A stretch of DNA of 59,471 nucleotides from Cycloclasticus sp. (GCA_012959695.1 DUCS01000040.1:1-59471); one strand, 5' to 3'. Positions 8,716-19,750 are shown, counted from the stretch's first letter. Notes: generated from the letters alone by a model not told the origin. Program-made: numbers and translations.

Positions 8716-10116
8716 ATGGTACATTTTACGTGTCGACGTTTTATATTGGCTTTTCTGAGCCTAGTATTCATACATAGTGTGCAGGCTAATAATCTTCCTG
8801 ATTTTACTGTGTTGGTTGAACAAAACAGCAATGCTGTTGTTAACATTAGCACAACACAAAAAACGGCTCCACAACGTAGCGCTTTGCCACCCGGTTTTGA
8901 ATCACCAGAAAACGCGCCTTATGGCGATTTGTTAAAACATTTCTTTGGTGGTCGGGGACGGATGCCACGGCAACGTGAAGCGCGTTCATTGGGTTCTGGG
9001 TTTATTATTTCGTCGGATGGCTACTTGCTGACAAACCATCACGTTGTCCGCAATGCAGATGAAATTATTGTTAGGTTGCAAGACCGTAGAGAATTGAAAG
9101 CAACGCTAGTCGGCAGTGATGAGCGTACGGATGTGGCGTTACTGAAAGTTGACGCAACGGACCTGCCCGTTGTGAAATTGGGCTCCTCCAAAGACCTTAA
9201 AGTAGGCGAGTGGGTATTTGCCATCGGCTCCCCATTCGGTTTCGACAGCTCTGTTACCGCAGGTATTGTCAGCGCTAAAGGGCGTAGTTTACCGAAAGAA
9301 AACTACGTGCCTTTTATCCAAACTGATGTTGCCATTAATCCTGGTAATTCGGGTGGCCCATTGTTTAATTTGGCTGGTGAGGTCGTTGGTATTAATTCTC
9401 AAATATACAGCCGCTCAGGTGGCTTTATGGGGCTGTCATTTGCGATACCGATAGACGTGGCGATGAATGTTAGCAATCAACTGAAAAATTCGGGCCATGT
9501 TGTTCGAGGCTGGTTAGGTGTGCGTATCCAAGATGTGACGCGGGATTTAGCCGAGTCTTTTGATATGGAAAAACCTCACGGCGCACTAGTATCTCAAGTT
9601 ATTGATGACAGTCCCGCAGAAAAAGCAGGCATTCAAGTAGGTGATGTTATCGTTGCGTTTAATAACCAAACAGTTAACCGTTCTTCATCTTTGCCACCGT
9701 TAGTGGGCTCGGCGGATATAAAGAAAACAGCCAGCGTGAGGGTAATTCGCAATAAAAAAAGCAAGACCTTGATGGTGAGACTCGAAAATTTACCTGAGGA
9801 CGAACAGTTCATTAATGATGTAAAAGTTAAAGCAAAACCAAATAACGTTCTTGGCATGACAATTACCAACTTAGGTAAAGATATGCGTAACAAGCTAGGT
9901 ATCAAACAGTATGGGGTGCTTGTCAAATCGGTGGATGATGGCGTAGCATTCAAAGCTGGGCTCCGTGCAGGTGATGTTGTTATGCAATTTGCTGGCATCA
10001 ATATAAATAACACGGAACATTTCAAAGAATTAGTTGAAGACATTGATGACGACAAGTTCTTTTCTGTGCTAATTAACCGCCAAGGCAACCCGATTTTTCT
10101 CGCTTTAAAAAAATAG
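8716..10116 (+). CDS. mucD: Periplasmic serine endoprotease MucD/DegP-like
   Basis: This is a 466-residue HtrA-family protease and chaperone for misfolded envelope proteins. A signal peptide covers residues 1-25. The catalytic triad is visible: His109 (TNHHVV), Asp139 (ERTDVALLK) and Ser212 (GNSGGP). Two PDZ domains follow (about 265-355 and 375-460). The start is ATG 8716, seven nt after AAGGAG; a GTG at 8713 is less well spaced. As the last gene of the rpoE operon it is both a target and a feedback element of the stress response, as in Pseudomonas algU-mucABCD. Confidence 0.96.
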   Translation: MVHFTCRRFILAFLSLVFIHSVQANNLPDFTVLVEQNSNAVVNISTTQKTAPQRSALPPGFESPENAPYGDLLKHFFGGRGRMPRQREARSLGSGFIISSDGYLLTNHHVVRNADEIIVRLQDRRELKATLVGSDERTDVALLKVDATDLPVVKLGSSKDLKVGEWVFAIGSPFGFDSSVTAGIVSAKGRSLPKENYVPFIQTDVAINPGNSGGPLFNLAGEVVGINSQIYSRSGGFMGLSFAIPIDVAMNVSNQLKNSGHVVRGWLGVRIQDVTRDLAESFDMEKPHGALVSQVIDDSPAEKAGIQVGDVIVAFNNQTVNRSSSLPPLVGSADIKKTASVRVIRNKKSKTLMVRLENLPEDEQFINDVKVKAKPNNVLGMTITNLGKDMRNKLGIKQYGVLVKSVDDGVAFKAGLRAGDVVMQFAGININNTEHFKELVEDIDDDKFFSVLINRQGNPIFLALKK

Positions 10117-10140
10117 AGGGTACAATACGGCTCACCAAGA

Positions 10141-10164
10141 AAACGCCTCAACTGAGGCGTTTTT
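10141..10164 (+). terminator. Rho-independent terminator after mucD
   Basis: A short hairpin, ACGCCTC/GAGGCGT with a four-base loop, is followed by five T residues. It closes the sigma-E operon 24 nt after the mucD stop and separates it from lepA. Confidence 0.85.
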
Positions 10165-10204
10165 ATATCAAATTTAATAAATTTATGGACTCTGCCCGTA
10201 AATA

Positions 10205-12019
10205 ATGAGTAAAGGCGTGTCGGATAGTAGCTTAACAAGAAATTTTTCAATCATTGCCCACATTGATCACGGTAAGTCGACCCTTGCAGATCGGCTCATC
10301 CATATATGTGGTGGCTTAAGTGACCGCGAAATGGAAGAGCAAGTTCTTGACTCCATGGACATTGAGCGCGAACGTGGCATTACCATCAAGGCTCAAAGTG
10401 TTACCTTGCATTACACCGCTAATGATGGTCAAACCTATAAATTAAATTTTATTGATACACCTGGACATGTTGATTTTTCCTATGAGGTATCGCGTTCATT
10501 AGCCGCTTGTGAGGGCGCTTTATTGGTTGTTGATGCAGCGCAAGGTGTCGAAGCGCAAAGTGTTGCGAACTGTTACACAGCGATAGAACTTGGCCTAGAA
10601 GTGTTGCCTGTTTTAAATAAAATAGATTTGCCGTCAGCTGAACCGGAAAGGGTAGCTGAAGAAATTGAAGAAATCATTGGTATTGAGGCGATTGAGGCGC
10701 CTCAAATAAGCGCAAAAACTGGCTTGGGCGTTGATCAGGTCTTAGAGCAAATTGTTCGTGATGTGCCAGCACCTAAAGGTGACGCTGACGCGCCGCTACA
10801 AGCACTCATTATTGACTCATGGTTTGATAATTATTTGGGTGTTGTCTCGTTGGTTCGTGTGGTCAATGGTGTCATTAAAAAGAAACAGAAAATCAAAATG
10901 ATGTCCTCTAACGATGTCTTTTTGGTGGATCAAGTGGGCGTTTTCACGCCTAAAAGAAAAGTGCTGGATACTCTTTACCCCGGTGATGTGGGCTTTATGG
11001 TTGCGGGTATTAAAGACATTTATGGCGCTCCCGTTGGTGATACGATTACCTTTGCCAACCGACCTGCAGAAGAGTCTTTACCGGGATTTAAAACAGTACA
11101 AGCTCGTGTGTTTGCAGGGTTATTCCCATCCAGTTCTAATGACTATGAGAACCTTCGAGAAGCACTAAATAAACTAAAGCTTAACGATGCCTCCTTGGAT
11201 TACGAACCAGAAACATCCGATGCGTTGGGCTTTGGTTTCCGCTGTGGTTTCCTCGGTATGCTGCATATGGAAATTATTCAAGAGCGTCTTGAACGTGAAT
11301 ATGACTTAGATTTAATTACAACTGCACCAACTGTTGTGTACGAGGTTCTGCTTCATAATGGTGATGTGTTGGAAGTCGACAATCCCGCTAAACTGCCTGA
11401 TATTTCAACCGTTAATGAAATACGTGAACCGATTATCGAAGCGCATATTTTGGTGCCTCATGAATACCTAGGCAGCGTTATCACGTTGTGTATTGAGAAA
11501 CGCGGCGTACAAACAAAATTGCAGTACATGGGCAAGCAAGTGTCGTTGAGTTATGAAATGCCAATGAGTGAAGTGGTATTGGATTTCTTTGATCGACTAA
11601 AGTCGGTTAGCCGTGGTTATGCTTCGTTTGAATATGAATTTAAACGTTTCCAGGCTGAGCCTTTGGTTAAATTAGACGTGTTAATTAATGGCGATAGGGT
11701 GGATGCTTTGTCTTTAATTGTGCATAAAGACATTAGCCAAAACCGTGGCCGGGAATTAGTTGAAAAAATGAAAGAACTAATCCCTCGCCAAATGTTTGAC
11801 ATTGCTATTCAGGCAGCTATCGGTGCGAAAATTATCGCGCGTTCTTCGGTTAAAGCGCTAAGAAAAAACGTGACGGCAAAATGTTACGGCGGCGATATTT
11901 CGCGTAAACGTAAATTGTTAGAAAAACAAAAAGCCGGTAAAAAACGCATGAAACAAGTGGGTAATGTTGAAATCCCACAAGATGCCTTCCTTGCGGTTCT
12001 TAAGTTAGGAAAGGACTGA
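10205..12019 (+). CDS. lepA: Elongation factor 4 (LepA)
   Basis: This is a 604-residue ribosome-associated GTPase implicated in back-translocation and translation initiation. The G motifs are intact: AHIDHGKST (G1), GITIKAQ (G2), DTPGH (G3) and NKIDLP (G4). The EF-G-like domains III-V and the unique LepA C-terminal domain ([26 protein letters not shown]) follow. The N-terminus is about seven residues longer than in E. coli. The gene's stop overlaps the lepB start by one base; lepA-lepB is a conserved pair. Confidence 0.97.
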   Translation: MSKGVSDSSLTRNFSIIAHIDHGKSTLADRLIHICGGLSDREMEEQVLDSMDIERERGITIKAQSVTLHYTANDGQTYKLNFIDTPGHVDFSYEVSRSLAACEGALLVVDAAQGVEAQSVANCYTAIELGLEVLPVLNKIDLPSAEPERVAEEIEEIIGIEAIEAPQISAKTGLGVDQVLEQIVRDVPAPKGDADAPLQALIIDSWFDNYLGVVSLVRVVNGVIKKKQKIKMMSSNDVFLVDQVGVFTPKRKVLDTLYPGDVGFMVAGIKDIYGAPVGDTITFANRPAEESLPGFKTVQARVFAGLFPSSSNDYENLREALNKLKLNDASLDYEPETSDALGFGFRCGFLGMLHMEIIQERLEREYDLDLITTAPTVVYEVLLHNGDVLEVDNPAKLPDISTVNEIREPIIEAHILVPHEYLGSVITLCIEKRGVQTKLQYMGKQVSLSYEMPMSEVVLDFFDRLKSVSRGYASFEYEFKRFQAEPLVKLDVLINGDRVDALSLIVHKDISQNRGRELVEKMKELIPRQMFDIAIQAAIGAKIIARSSVKALRKNVTAKCYGGDISRKRKLLEKQKAGKKRMKQVGNVEIPQDAFLAVLKLGKD

Positions 12020-12792
12020 TGCATTTTGATTTTTCAGCGGCATTAACGCTAGCTACCTTTGTAACGGGTTTAATAGCGGGAATCTATTGGTTAACGCAAC
12101 GCAATAAGGGTAATCTTGATGAGAGTAAAGAGCCTGTTTTAGTTGAGTATGCCAAGTCGTTTTTTCCAGTGTTACTGTTTGTCTTAGTGTTACGCTCATT
12201 TATATTTGAGCCCTTTAGAATCCCGTCAAGCTCGATGATGCCAACACTTTTAATTGGTGATTTCATCTTGGTTAATAAGTTCTCCTACGGCATCCGCTTA
12301 CCGGTTGTTAACACTAAAGTTATTAATATTGGACAACCTAAACGCGGCGATATCATGGTTTTTAGGTACCCAAAGAATCCTTCATTGGACTACATCAAGC
12401 GCGTTATTGCTTTGCCTGGAGATAAGGTCGGGTATTTTGATAAGCATGTGTATATCAATGGACAGCGTATTACACAAAAACCATTAGGCTTATATGAAGG
12501 TGTAGGCCAAGGTAGCAATATGACGGGCGCATTATTACAACATGAATCATTGCCTACACAAGAACACGATGTATTGATTATGCAAAGCCGACCATCAATT
12601 GAAGGTGAAACTGTTGTGCCGGAAGGACATTACTTTATGATGGGTGATAACCGTGATAACAGTAACGACAGCCGTTATTGGGGTACCGTGCCCGAAGAAA
12701 ACATTGTTGGTAAAGCAGTCATGATATGGATGAACTGGGATTCAGAGAATAGTGGTATTGATTGGAATAGATTAGGCTCTACAATACACTAA
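12019..12792 (+). CDS. lepB: Signal peptidase I
   Basis: This 257-residue inner-membrane protease removes signal peptides from exported proteins. Two N-terminal hydrophobic segments (about 5-24 and 47-62) anchor it. The catalytic dyad fits Ser72 (in RIPSSSMMPTLL) and Lys127 (in DYIKRVIALPGD). Box E (GDNRDNSNDSRYWG) is present near the C-terminus. It is shorter than the E. coli enzyme (324 residues), mainly in the periplasmic insertion. It starts on the last base of the lepA stop. Confidence 0.96.
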   Translation: MHFDFSAALTLATFVTGLIAGIYWLTQRNKGNLDESKEPVLVEYAKSFFPVLLFVLVLRSFIFEPFRIPSSSMMPTLLIGDFILVNKFSYGIRLPVVNTKVINIGQPKRGDIMVFRYPKNPSLDYIKRVIALPGDKVGYFDKHVYINGQRITQKPLGLYEGVGQGSNMTGALLQHESLPTQEHDVLIMQSRPSIEGETVVPEGHYFMMGDNRDNSNDSRYWGTVPEENIVGKAVMIWMNWDSENSGIDWNRLGSTIH

Positions 12793-12836
12793 GGTACTGA
12801 GACGTATAAATATTGATTATGAAAGGAGAACTAAGT

Positions 12837-13205
12837 ATGGGTTCATCTAAACAAAAAGGCTTCACCATGATTGGCCTGATCATGATTTTCTCATTGATTG
12901 GGATAATCACACTGAGTGTTTTAAAGATTTTTCCCGTTTATATGGAGCATTTGGCAGTCCAGACAGCCATGGAGTCAATTGAGGTTGATCAAGGTTTAAA
13001 ACGTATGACGGTTGGGCAGATAAGGGCTTTATTTGAAAAAAAGTTAGATGTTAACCAAGTGACTAGCGTTAAAGCTAAAGATGCCAAGATTAATAGGTCA
13101 CTTAGCGATATCACAATGAAAATTGAATACGAAGTACGCAAAGACTACATTGCTAACGTAGATATCGTGATGTCTTTTAGTGACGAATTTGAAGTCCCGC
13201 TTTAA
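12837..13205 (+). CDS. DUF4845 single-span membrane protein
   Basis: This is a 122-residue protein of unknown function. A short basic leader with GFTMIGLIMIFSLIG resembles a type IV pilin-like N-terminus, with one membrane helix at about 9-30. A small soluble domain follows (VYMEHLAVQTAMESI and a C-terminal beta-rich part). DUF4845 proteins are regularly found between lepB and rnc in gammaproteobacteria, as here. I start at ATG 12837 because AAAGGAGA lies seven nt upstream; the upstream ATG at 12819 would place that ribosome site inside the gene. Confidence 0.82.
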   Translation: MGSSKQKGFTMIGLIMIFSLIGIITLSVLKIFPVYMEHLAVQTAMESIEVDQGLKRMTVGQIRALFEKKLDVNQVTSVKAKDAKINRSLSDITMKIEYEVRKDYIANVDIVMSFSDEFEVPL

Positions 13206-13208
13206 ACA

Positions 13209-13883
13209 TTGACATTCGAACTTAAAAAACTACAAAAAAAAATCAATGCCTCATTTGATAACCATGCGTTATTAGAGCAGGCATTAACTCACCGCAGCAT
13301 CGGCAGTAATAATAATGAACGACTGGAATTTTTAGGCGACTCTATCTTGGGTTTTGTTGTGGCGGATGAAATTTATATGCGCTTTCCTGAAGCTGATGAA
13401 GGTGTGATGAGTCGGCTTAGGGCGCATCTTGTTAACAGAGAGTCCTTAGCGATCATTGCTCAAAAACTCGATTTAAGTGATGAGTTGATTCTTGGCCAAG
13501 GTGAGATGAAAAGCGGCGGTAAGCACCGTTCATCTATTTTGTCAGATGCGGTTGAAGCACTTATCGGTGCTATTTATAAAGACAAAGGTCTTGAAGCTTC
13601 TAGGGCTTGGGTTCTATCTGTTTTTAAAAACCAATTAGAGTCTTTAACGTTGGAAACAGCCACTAAAGACCCTAAAACTCAATTACAAGAATATTTGCAG
13701 GCTCGCGGTATAGCCGTTCCAAAATACAGCGTTATTTCCACAACGGGTTTAGATCACAATCAACAATTTAAAGTTGAATGCCAAGTTGATGGTATCGATA
13801 ACCACGCATCTTCCACGGCATCATCACGAAAAAAAGCCGAACAAAAGTCAGCCTCTAAAATTCTTAAACGATTAATTAAATGA
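13209..13883 (+). CDS. rnc: Ribonuclease III
   Basis: This 224-residue double-stranded-RNA endonuclease processes rRNA and regulatory RNAs. The catalytic signature NERLEFLGDSILG is at 37-49, and the second acidic cluster (DAVEALIGAIYKDKG) supplies the other metal ligands. A dsRNA-binding domain (about 153-223) starts with DPKTQLQEYLQARG. The start is a TTG at 13209, three bases after the previous gene. It has no evident ribosome site, so coupling is likely. The stop overlaps the era start as ATGA. Confidence 0.96.
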   Translation: MTFELKKLQKKINASFDNHALLEQALTHRSIGSNNNERLEFLGDSILGFVVADEIYMRFPEADEGVMSRLRAHLVNRESLAIIAQKLDLSDELILGQGEMKSGGKHRSSILSDAVEALIGAIYKDKGLEASRAWVLSVFKNQLESLTLETATKDPKTQLQEYLQARGIAVPKYSVISTTGLDHNQQFKVECQVDGIDNHASSTASSRKKAEQKSASKILKRLIK

Positions 13884-14782
13884 CGAAAAAAACTTTCAAA
13901 ACAGGCTTTGTTGCCTTAATCGGCGCGCCAAATGCGGGTAAATCCACGTTATTAAATAACTTACTTAAGCGGAAAATTAGCATAACCTCTCGGCGCCCTC
14001 AAACAACTCGCCACCGTATTTTAGGTATTAAAACGACCGATACTTCGCAAGTTGTATATGTAGACACGCCCGGAATGCACTTGGGTGGGAAACGAGCGCT
14101 AAATAAATATTTAAATAAAACAGCCGATACCAGTTTGATGGGCGTTGATGTGATTGTTTGGGTTAAAGATGATATGCAGTGGGACGACATTGATGTGTCT
14201 ATTTTGGAAAAGCTTAGAACTGAAGGGGCACCGGTTGTTTTAGCCATTAATAAAATTGATAAAATTGATAAAAAAGAAACTTTATTGCCGTTTATTCAAA
14301 AGATTAGCCTTGAACATGATTTTAAATCCATCATTCCTATTTCTGCGTTAACCGGTAAGCAATTAGACGAGTTTGAAAAGCTTTTGTTGGGTCTCCTGCC
14401 GGAAGGTGAGTTGATGTTCCCTGAAGATCAGGTGACGGATAGTTCGGTACGCTTTATGACGACTGAAATTATTCGTGAAAAATTAATACGCCGCTTAGGC
14501 CAAGAAATACCCCATTCAGTGAGTATCAGCATAGACCAATTCAACGTCGAAAAAAATATTACACGAATTTATGCGGTGATATGGGTTGAACGCGAAGGGC
14601 AAAAGAACATTGTTATTGGTGATAAAGGCGCTGGTTTAAAAGATATTGGCACGCAAGCGCGTTTAGACATTGAAAAACTCATTGAATCTAAGGTGTATTT
14701 GAACCTATGGGTTAAAGTTAAAAAGAACTGGTCTGATAGTGAGCGTGACTTGATTGGTTTAGGTTATAGAGGGCTTGAATAG
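13880..14782 (+). CDS. era: GTPase Era
   Basis: This 300-residue GTPase binds 16S rRNA during 30S subunit maturation. The GTPase domain has GAPNAGKSTLLN (G1), DTPG (G3) and NKID (G4). The C-terminal KH domain holds the RNA-binding GxxG-like segment and ends with KVKKNWSDSERDLIGLGY. It overlaps rnc by four bases (ATGA), the standard rnc-era coupling. Confidence 0.97.
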   Translation: MTKKTFKTGFVALIGAPNAGKSTLLNNLLKRKISITSRRPQTTRHRILGIKTTDTSQVVYVDTPGMHLGGKRALNKYLNKTADTSLMGVDVIVWVKDDMQWDDIDVSILEKLRTEGAPVVLAINKIDKIDKKETLLPFIQKISLEHDFKSIIPISALTGKQLDEFEKLLLGLLPEGELMFPEDQVTDSSVRFMTTEIIREKLIRRLGQEIPHSVSISIDQFNVEKNITRIYAVIWVEREGQKNIVIGDKGAGLKDIGTQARLDIEKLIESKVYLNLWVKVKKNWSDSERDLIGLGYRGLE

Positions 14783-14805
14783 TTCGTTCGTTACACGACT
14801 GCTGA

Positions 14806-15507
14806 ATGCCGATGAACAGAGCTGAACAAAAAATTAGCTTTATTTTAAAAAGCCAAGCATTCAAAGAAACCAGTGTTATCCATCAAGTTTTTACTAAAGA
14901 CTTTGGTGTAATGTCTATTATTTCGAAAGGCTCACGCGCTAAAAATTCTAAACACGGGAGTTTGCTGCAACCATTTCGGTCGTTATCAATGTCATGGGTA
15001 GGGAAAGCAGAGCTTAAAACGTTGACTGGGTGTGAGGAAAGCGATGAGTCTGCACAACTCAAAGGGAATGCCTTGTATTGCGGCTTTTACATGAATGAAT
15101 TGGTATTGAACCTGCTTCATAAACACGATGCACATCCTAAGTTGTTTACTGGCTACCAGTCTGCCATCAAGGGCTTGCTAGATGGGCGATTATTTGAGGC
15201 AACGCTGCGTCAATTCGAAAAGTTATTATTTGACGAAATCGGTTATGGTTTGGCATTAGACTATGAAGCTGATGGAAACACGGCCATACAAGCAGATAGC
15301 CTATATAGCTATAAAGCGGGTCACGGCGCAGTTGTTCATTTGGGTAGTAACCCGGTTGATGCAGTATCGGGCAGCGCGTTAATCAACCTTAGAAACGATC
15401 AATTGAGTGATAAAATTGAATTATCACAAATAAAGCGGATGATGCGGCAGTTAATAGACCATCAATTAGATGGTAAAATACTGAAAAGTCGCGATTTATT
15501 CGTCTAA
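14806..15507 (+). CDS. recO: DNA repair protein RecO
   Basis: This is a 233-residue recombination mediator that acts with RecR and RecF in loading RecA. An N-terminal OB fold contains the typical SFILKSQAFKETSVIHQVFTKDFG pattern; helical domains follow with the conserved YCGFYMNELVLNLL segment. The zinc-finger cysteines of some RecO proteins are absent, as in other gammaproteobacteria. It follows era and precedes pdxJ, the usual order. ATG 14806 is chosen; an ATG two codons later is equally possible. Confidence 0.94.
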   Translation: MPMNRAEQKISFILKSQAFKETSVIHQVFTKDFGVMSIISKGSRAKNSKHGSLLQPFRSLSMSWVGKAELKTLTGCEESDESAQLKGNALYCGFYMNELVLNLLHKHDAHPKLFTGYQSAIKGLLDGRLFEATLRQFEKLLFDEIGYGLALDYEADGNTAIQADSLYSYKAGHGAVVHLGSNPVDAVSGSALINLRNDQLSDKIELSQIKRMMRQLIDHQLDGKILKSRDLFV

Positions 15508-15523
15508 TTAAATCAAAACCATT

Positions 15524-16264
15524 ATGCAAAACAAGCCTATTTTACTTGGCGTTAACATTGATCATGTCGCCACCTTAAGAAATGCGCGTGGAACGGATTA
15601 CCCGTCCCCCCTAGATGCAGCTTTTGTTGCCGAAAGAGCTGGGGCGGATGGTATTACCATTCATCTGCGTGAAGACAGGCGGCACATTAAAGATCAGGAT
15701 GTGCGAGATATCGTATCGAATATTCATACACGCTTAAACTTAGAGTTAGCGGTAACGAATGAGATGATTGATATTGCCTGTGGCGTTAAACCCGTGTCAT
15801 GTTGCTTGGTGCCTGAAAAGCGTGAAGAGCTAACGACAGAAGGGGGTTTGGATGTGGCCAGCAACTTTAATCGGTTAAAGGATGCGTGTTCAACGCTATC
15901 ATCTGCCGGTATATTGATTTCGCCGTTTATTGACCCTGATAATGAACAAATTGATGCGGTTAAGGAAGCCGGCGCTACTTTATTAGAGCTTCACACAGGC
16001 TGTTATGCCGATGCCAAATCAGATCAACAACAGGCAAGAGAGCTAGAGCGGTTACAACAAGCTGCACAGTATGCGCATGAGCTAGGCTTGCAAGTTAATG
16101 CAGGGCATGGCCTACATTTTCATAACGTTGAAGCAATTGCCCAGATACCTGAGATTGTCGAGTTAAATATTGGCCATTCCATCATTGCGCGGGCTGTTAT
16201 CAGCGGTTTAGATGCTGCCGTTAAAGAGATGAAAGCATTGATGCGACAAGCGCGCAGTAGTTAA
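15524..16264 (+). CDS. pdxJ: Pyridoxine 5'-phosphate synthase
   Basis: This is a 246-residue TIM-barrel enzyme that condenses 1-deoxyxylulose 5-phosphate with 3-amino-2-oxopropyl phosphate to give pyridoxine phosphate. [16 protein letters not shown] (residues 9-24) is the diagnostic opening, followed by HLREDRRHI and the late [11 protein letters not shown] and [10 protein letters not shown] motifs. It is the last member of the lepA-to-pdxJ block. The usual downstream acpS is missing and truA follows instead. Confidence 0.96.
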   Translation: MQNKPILLGVNIDHVATLRNARGTDYPSPLDAAFVAERAGADGITIHLREDRRHIKDQDVRDIVSNIHTRLNLELAVTNEMIDIACGVKPVSCCLVPEKREELTTEGGLDVASNFNRLKDACSTLSSAGILISPFIDPDNEQIDAVKEAGATLLELHTGCYADAKSDQQQARELERLQQAAQYAHELGLQVNAGHGLHFHNVEAIAQIPEIVELNIGHSIIARAVISGLDAAVKEMKALMRQARSS

Positions 16265-16276
16265 CGAGTTGGTCCA

Positions 16277-17089
16277 ATGAAACTTGCGTTAGGTGTTGAA
16301 TATGACGGTAGCCGTTACCATGGCTGGCAACGTCAAAAAAACACCCCGTTAACAGTACAGCAGGAAGTTGAAAAAGCGTTGGCAGTTTTGGCTGCGCACC
16401 CAGTGTCGGTTATTTGTGCTGGGCGTACCGACGCGGGTGTTCATGCGTTTGAACAAGTCATCCATTTCGAAACAGATAAAGTGCGCGAGATGCACCATTG
16501 GGTATTAGGCACGAATGCGAATTTACCTGGGGATATTCGAATTATTTGGATTAAGGAAGTGGCTGATGAATTTCATGCGCGTTATTCAGCTGCGGCGCGT
16601 TATTATCGTTATGAAATCCTAAACCGTTGGGTTAAGTCGGCCTTATACCGCAAACATGTTTCAACCATTTTTTTGCCGCTAGACAGTGGGCTAATGCAAG
16701 AAGGCGCAAACCATTTATTGGGTGAGCATGATTTTTCATCTTTTAGAGCGCACGGTTGCCAAGCAAAATCACCCATAAAGCGTATGCATTCGATATCTAT
16801 TAAGCGCAGTAGTGATAAAATCACTATTGATATTATTGCGAATGCTTTTTTGCACCATATGGTCAGGAATATCGTCGGAACTTTATTGCCGGTTGCATTA
16901 GGAGAAAAACCCGCGTCGTGGGTTAGAGACGTTCTTGAGGCTAAAGACCGTAAGGTGGCCGGCGTTACTGCGGTGCCAAATGGATTGTATTTTAAAGGTG
17001 TTTATTACCCAAAACGACACGGCATTGATGTGCTGGACGCTTTTAAACCTTTAGCTGACGCAATAGAAAACAAACCAACGGTTAACTAG
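16277..17089 (+). CDS. truA: tRNA pseudouridine(38-40) synthase
   Basis: This 270-residue enzyme makes pseudouridine at positions 38-40 of the tRNA anticodon arm. Catalytic Asp52 lies in the CAGRTDAGVHA motif. Other family segments are YDGSRYHGWQRQ near the start and HHMVRNIVGTLLPVALGE near the end. It starts 12 nt after pdxJ and leads the truA-trpF-trpB-trpA-accD-folC block common in gammaproteobacteria. Confidence 0.96.
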   Translation: MKLALGVEYDGSRYHGWQRQKNTPLTVQQEVEKALAVLAAHPVSVICAGRTDAGVHAFEQVIHFETDKVREMHHWVLGTNANLPGDIRIIWIKEVADEFHARYSAAARYYRYEILNRWVKSALYRKHVSTIFLPLDSGLMQEGANHLLGEHDFSSFRAHGCQAKSPIKRMHSISIKRSSDKITIDIIANAFLHHMVRNIVGTLLPVALGEKPASWVRDVLEAKDRKVAGVTAVPNGLYFKGVYYPKRHGIDVLDAFKPLADAIENKPTVN

Positions 17090-17092
17090 AAT

Positions 17093-17722
17093 ATGTCATT
17101 TAGAGTACGTGTTAAAATTTGCGGTATCACACAGCTTGGCGACGCGTTGGCGGCAATTAATGCCGGTGCGGATGCTTTAGGTTTTGTATTTTATGACGCG
17201 AGCTCTCGGCATATAAATACAGATAAAGCAGCGGGTATAATTAAAGAAATACCACCATTTGTCAATAAAGTTGCTTTATTTGTTAATCCAAGTTATGAAT
17301 ATGTTTGCAAAGTTTTAGAATCCACATCGATAGACGTTCTCCAATTCCATGGTGATGAGGGTGAGGCGTTTTGTAATTCGTTTAATCGGCCGTATATGAA
17401 GGCGATACGAATCCAAAAAGACAGCAACTTAGATGAGATTGCAGCAAGCTATCACTCGGCATGTGGCTTATTGGTAGATGCTTTCGATAGCCATCAGTAC
17501 GGCGGAACGGGCAAAACATTTAATTGGGCTTTGTTACCTAACAAATGTTCACTGCCATTAATCTTAGCTGGGGGGTTAACGACTGATAATGTACACGAGG
17601 CCATTAGTTCAACAGCGGTATACGCCGTTGATGTTAGCAGTGGCGTGGAAAAAACAAAGGGTGTGAAAGACCACGCTTTAATACAACAATTTATGCGTGA
17701 GGTAAAACGTGCCAACCAGTAA
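17093..17722 (+). CDS. trpF: Phosphoribosylanthranilate isomerase
   Basis: This 209-residue TIM barrel performs the third step of tryptophan synthesis. The motif [15 protein letters not shown] near the N-terminus carries the catalytic cysteine. [20 protein letters not shown] and the late [10 protein letters not shown] and [14 protein letters not shown] motifs bind substrate. It stands apart from trpE/G/D/C, which are not in the window. Its end overlaps the proposed trpB start by 14 nt. Confidence 0.96.
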   Translation: MSFRVRVKICGITQLGDALAAINAGADALGFVFYDASSRHINTDKAAGIIKEIPPFVNKVALFVNPSYEYVCKVLESTSIDVLQFHGDEGEAFCNSFNRPYMKAIRIQKDSNLDEIAASYHSACGLLVDAFDSHQYGGTGKTFNWALLPNKCSLPLILAGGLTTDNVHEAISSTAVYAVDVSSGVEKTKGVKDHALIQQFMREVKRANQ

Positions 17723-18941
17723 GCAAACAAAACAATCAGCGGTTAAGAATTACGACCTACCAGATGAAAACGGCCATTTTGGTCCGTATGGTGGTTTATT
17801 TGTTGCCGAAACATTGATGGAGTCTATAGAAGAATTAAATGCCGCGTATGCAAAATACATGCAGGATCCTGTTTTTTTGGCCGAATTGGATGCTGATTTA
17901 CAAGATTATGTCGGGCGGCCTTCGCCTATTTATCATGCGCAACGCCTAAGCCGTGAAACAGGTGGTGCTCAAATCTATTTAAAAAGAGAAGACTTGAACC
18001 ACACGGGTGCTCATAAGATTAACAACACGATTGGCCAAGCTCTACTAGCTAAACGTATGGGTAAGACTCGAATTATTGCGGAAACAGGGGCGGGGCAACA
18101 CGGTGTTGCAACGGCGACGGTCGCAGCCCGTTTAGGCTTAGAATGCGTTGTGTATATGGGCGCAGAAGATATTCAACGCCAATCTCCAAATGTTTACCGT
18201 ATGCGCTTATTGGGTGCGACAGTTGTTCCTGTTACGTCCGGTTCACAAACGCTAAAAGATGCGTTAAATGAAGCGCTTCGAGATTGGGTAACCAACATTG
18301 ATGACACGTATTACATTATTGGCACTGTAGCGGGGCCTCACCCATACCCAGCCATGGTGAGAGATTTTCAAACCATCATCGGTCGTGAAGCGCGCGAACA
18401 GATGTTAGCTAAAACAGGTGCGCTGCCTGATGCCTTAGTTGCTTGTGTAGGCGGTGGTTCTAATGCGATTGGTTTATTTCACCCCTTTATTGGTGATGAC
18501 GATGTGGCTATTTACGGTGTTGAAGCCGCCGGTTTAGGCATAGAAACCGGCAAACACTCTGCGCCTTTATGTGCTGGACAACCCGGCGTATTACATGGGA
18601 ATAGAACTTATTTAATGGCCGATGAAAACGGCGAAATTATTGAAACGCACTCAATCTCAGCCGGCTTAGATTATCCAGCCGTTGGGCCAGAGCACTCGTG
18701 GTTAAAGGACATTGGCCGTGCCGAGTACGTGAATATAAACGATGATGAAGCGCTGGAAGCATTCCACCAGTTAACACGAGTTGAAGGCATTATTCCCGCA
18801 TTAGAATCAAGTCACGCAGTTGCTTACGCAACAAAATTGGCGAAAACAATGGATAAAGAGCAAGTAATTTTAGTGTGCTTATCAGGTCGTGGTGACAAAG
18901 ATATTTTTACGGTTGCGAAAATTGAGGGGATTGAGCTGTGA
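17709..18941 (+). CDS. trpB: Tryptophan synthase beta chain
   Basis: This 410-residue PLP enzyme condenses indole with serine. Lys103 in the HTGAHKINN motif forms the Schiff base. The phosphate loop ([12 protein letters not shown]) and the C-terminal SGRGDKD motif are intact. The GTG at 17709 lies 14 nt inside trpF, so coupling is likely. Its N-terminus is about ten residues longer than in E. coli. The stop overlaps the trpA start as GTGA. Confidence 0.96.
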   Translation: MPTSKQTKQSAVKNYDLPDENGHFGPYGGLFVAETLMESIEELNAAYAKYMQDPVFLAELDADLQDYVGRPSPIYHAQRLSRETGGAQIYLKREDLNHTGAHKINNTIGQALLAKRMGKTRIIAETGAGQHGVATATVAARLGLECVVYMGAEDIQRQSPNVYRMRLLGATVVPVTSGSQTLKDALNEALRDWVTNIDDTYYIIGTVAGPHPYPAMVRDFQTIIGREAREQMLAKTGALPDALVACVGGGSNAIGLFHPFIGDDDVAIYGVEAAGLGIETGKHSAPLCAGQPGVLHGNRTYLMADENGEIIETHSISAGLDYPAVGPEHSWLKDIGRAEYVNINDDEALEAFHQLTRVEGIIPALESSHAVAYATKLAKTMDKEQVILVCLSGRGDKDIFTVAKIEGIEL

Positions 18942-19750
18942 GTCGTTTAGAAGAATGTTTTAAAGAACTCAAGGCTGCCAATAAAAAGGCTTTGGTGCCT
19001 TTTGTAACAGCCGGTGACCCGAATGGCGCCTTTACCTTAACCTGCATGCACGAGATGGTTAAAGCTGGGGCAAGCATTATTGAACTGGGTGTTCCATTTT
19101 CAGATCCAATGGCCGATGGTCCTGTGATTCAAAAAGCCAGTGAAAGAGCGCTTGAAGCAGGCATGACACTGAAAGGCGTGATAGACATCGTGCGTTTTTT
19201 TAGAGAAACAGACCAATCAACACCGGTTATTTTAATGGGTTACTTAAACCCAATAGAATTTATGGGTTATGAAACATTTGTTGAAAAAGCAGCTCAAGCT
19301 GGTGTGGACGGCGTATTAACGGTTGATATCCCGCCGGAAGAAAGTGTAGACCTACTTAAAGCGTATGATAAACATGATATTGCGCCAATTTTTTTATTGT
19401 CGCCAACCAGCAACGAAATTCGTATTAAAAAAATTGCGGCGGTCGCAAAAGGTTACATTTATTATGTGTCATTAAAAGGTGTAACTGGTGCAGGCCACCT
19501 TCAGTTAGATGATGTGCAAGCCAAGCTAACACAGATTAAACAACACACAAATATACCGGTAGCGATTGGGTTTGGTGTTAAAAATGCCGATATCGCCGCC
19601 AATATTGCTAAAATAGGTGATGGCGTCGTCGTGGGTAGTGCTTTGATTAACTGTATAACGGAGCACTCAGACGATGAACAACAAGGTCGCCAAGCCATTT
19701 CAACGATGCTAAGCGAGATGCGAGCAGCAATGGATATGGCAACACAATAA
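18938..19750 (+). CDS. trpA: Tryptophan synthase alpha chain
   Basis: This 270-residue TIM barrel cleaves indole-3-glycerol phosphate to indole, which is channelled to TrpB. The catalytic glutamate and aspartate lie in [16 protein letters not shown] and [23 protein letters not shown] and GVVVGSALI bind phosphate. It starts with GTG and overlaps trpB by four bases. Equal synthesis with TrpB through coupling fits their alpha2-beta2 complex. Confidence 0.96.
   Translation: MSRLEECFKELKAANKKALVPFVTAGDPNGAFTLTCMHEMVKAGASIIELGVPFSDPMADGPVIQKASERALEAGMTLKGVIDIVRFFRETDQSTPVILMGYLNPIEFMGYETFVEKAAQAGVDGVLTVDIPPEESVDLLKAYDKHDIAPIFLLSPTSNEIRIKKIAAVAKGYIYYVSLKGVTGAGHLQLDDVQAKLTQIKQHTNIPVAIGFGVKNADIAANIAKIGDGVVVGSALINCITEHSDDEQQGRQAISTMLSEMRAAMDMATQ

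Noticed and set aside
9633-10250. A 205-codon minus-strand frame opposite mucD
   Set aside because: It lies opposite the mucD PDZ domains, runs through the terminator, and shows no protein-like pattern.
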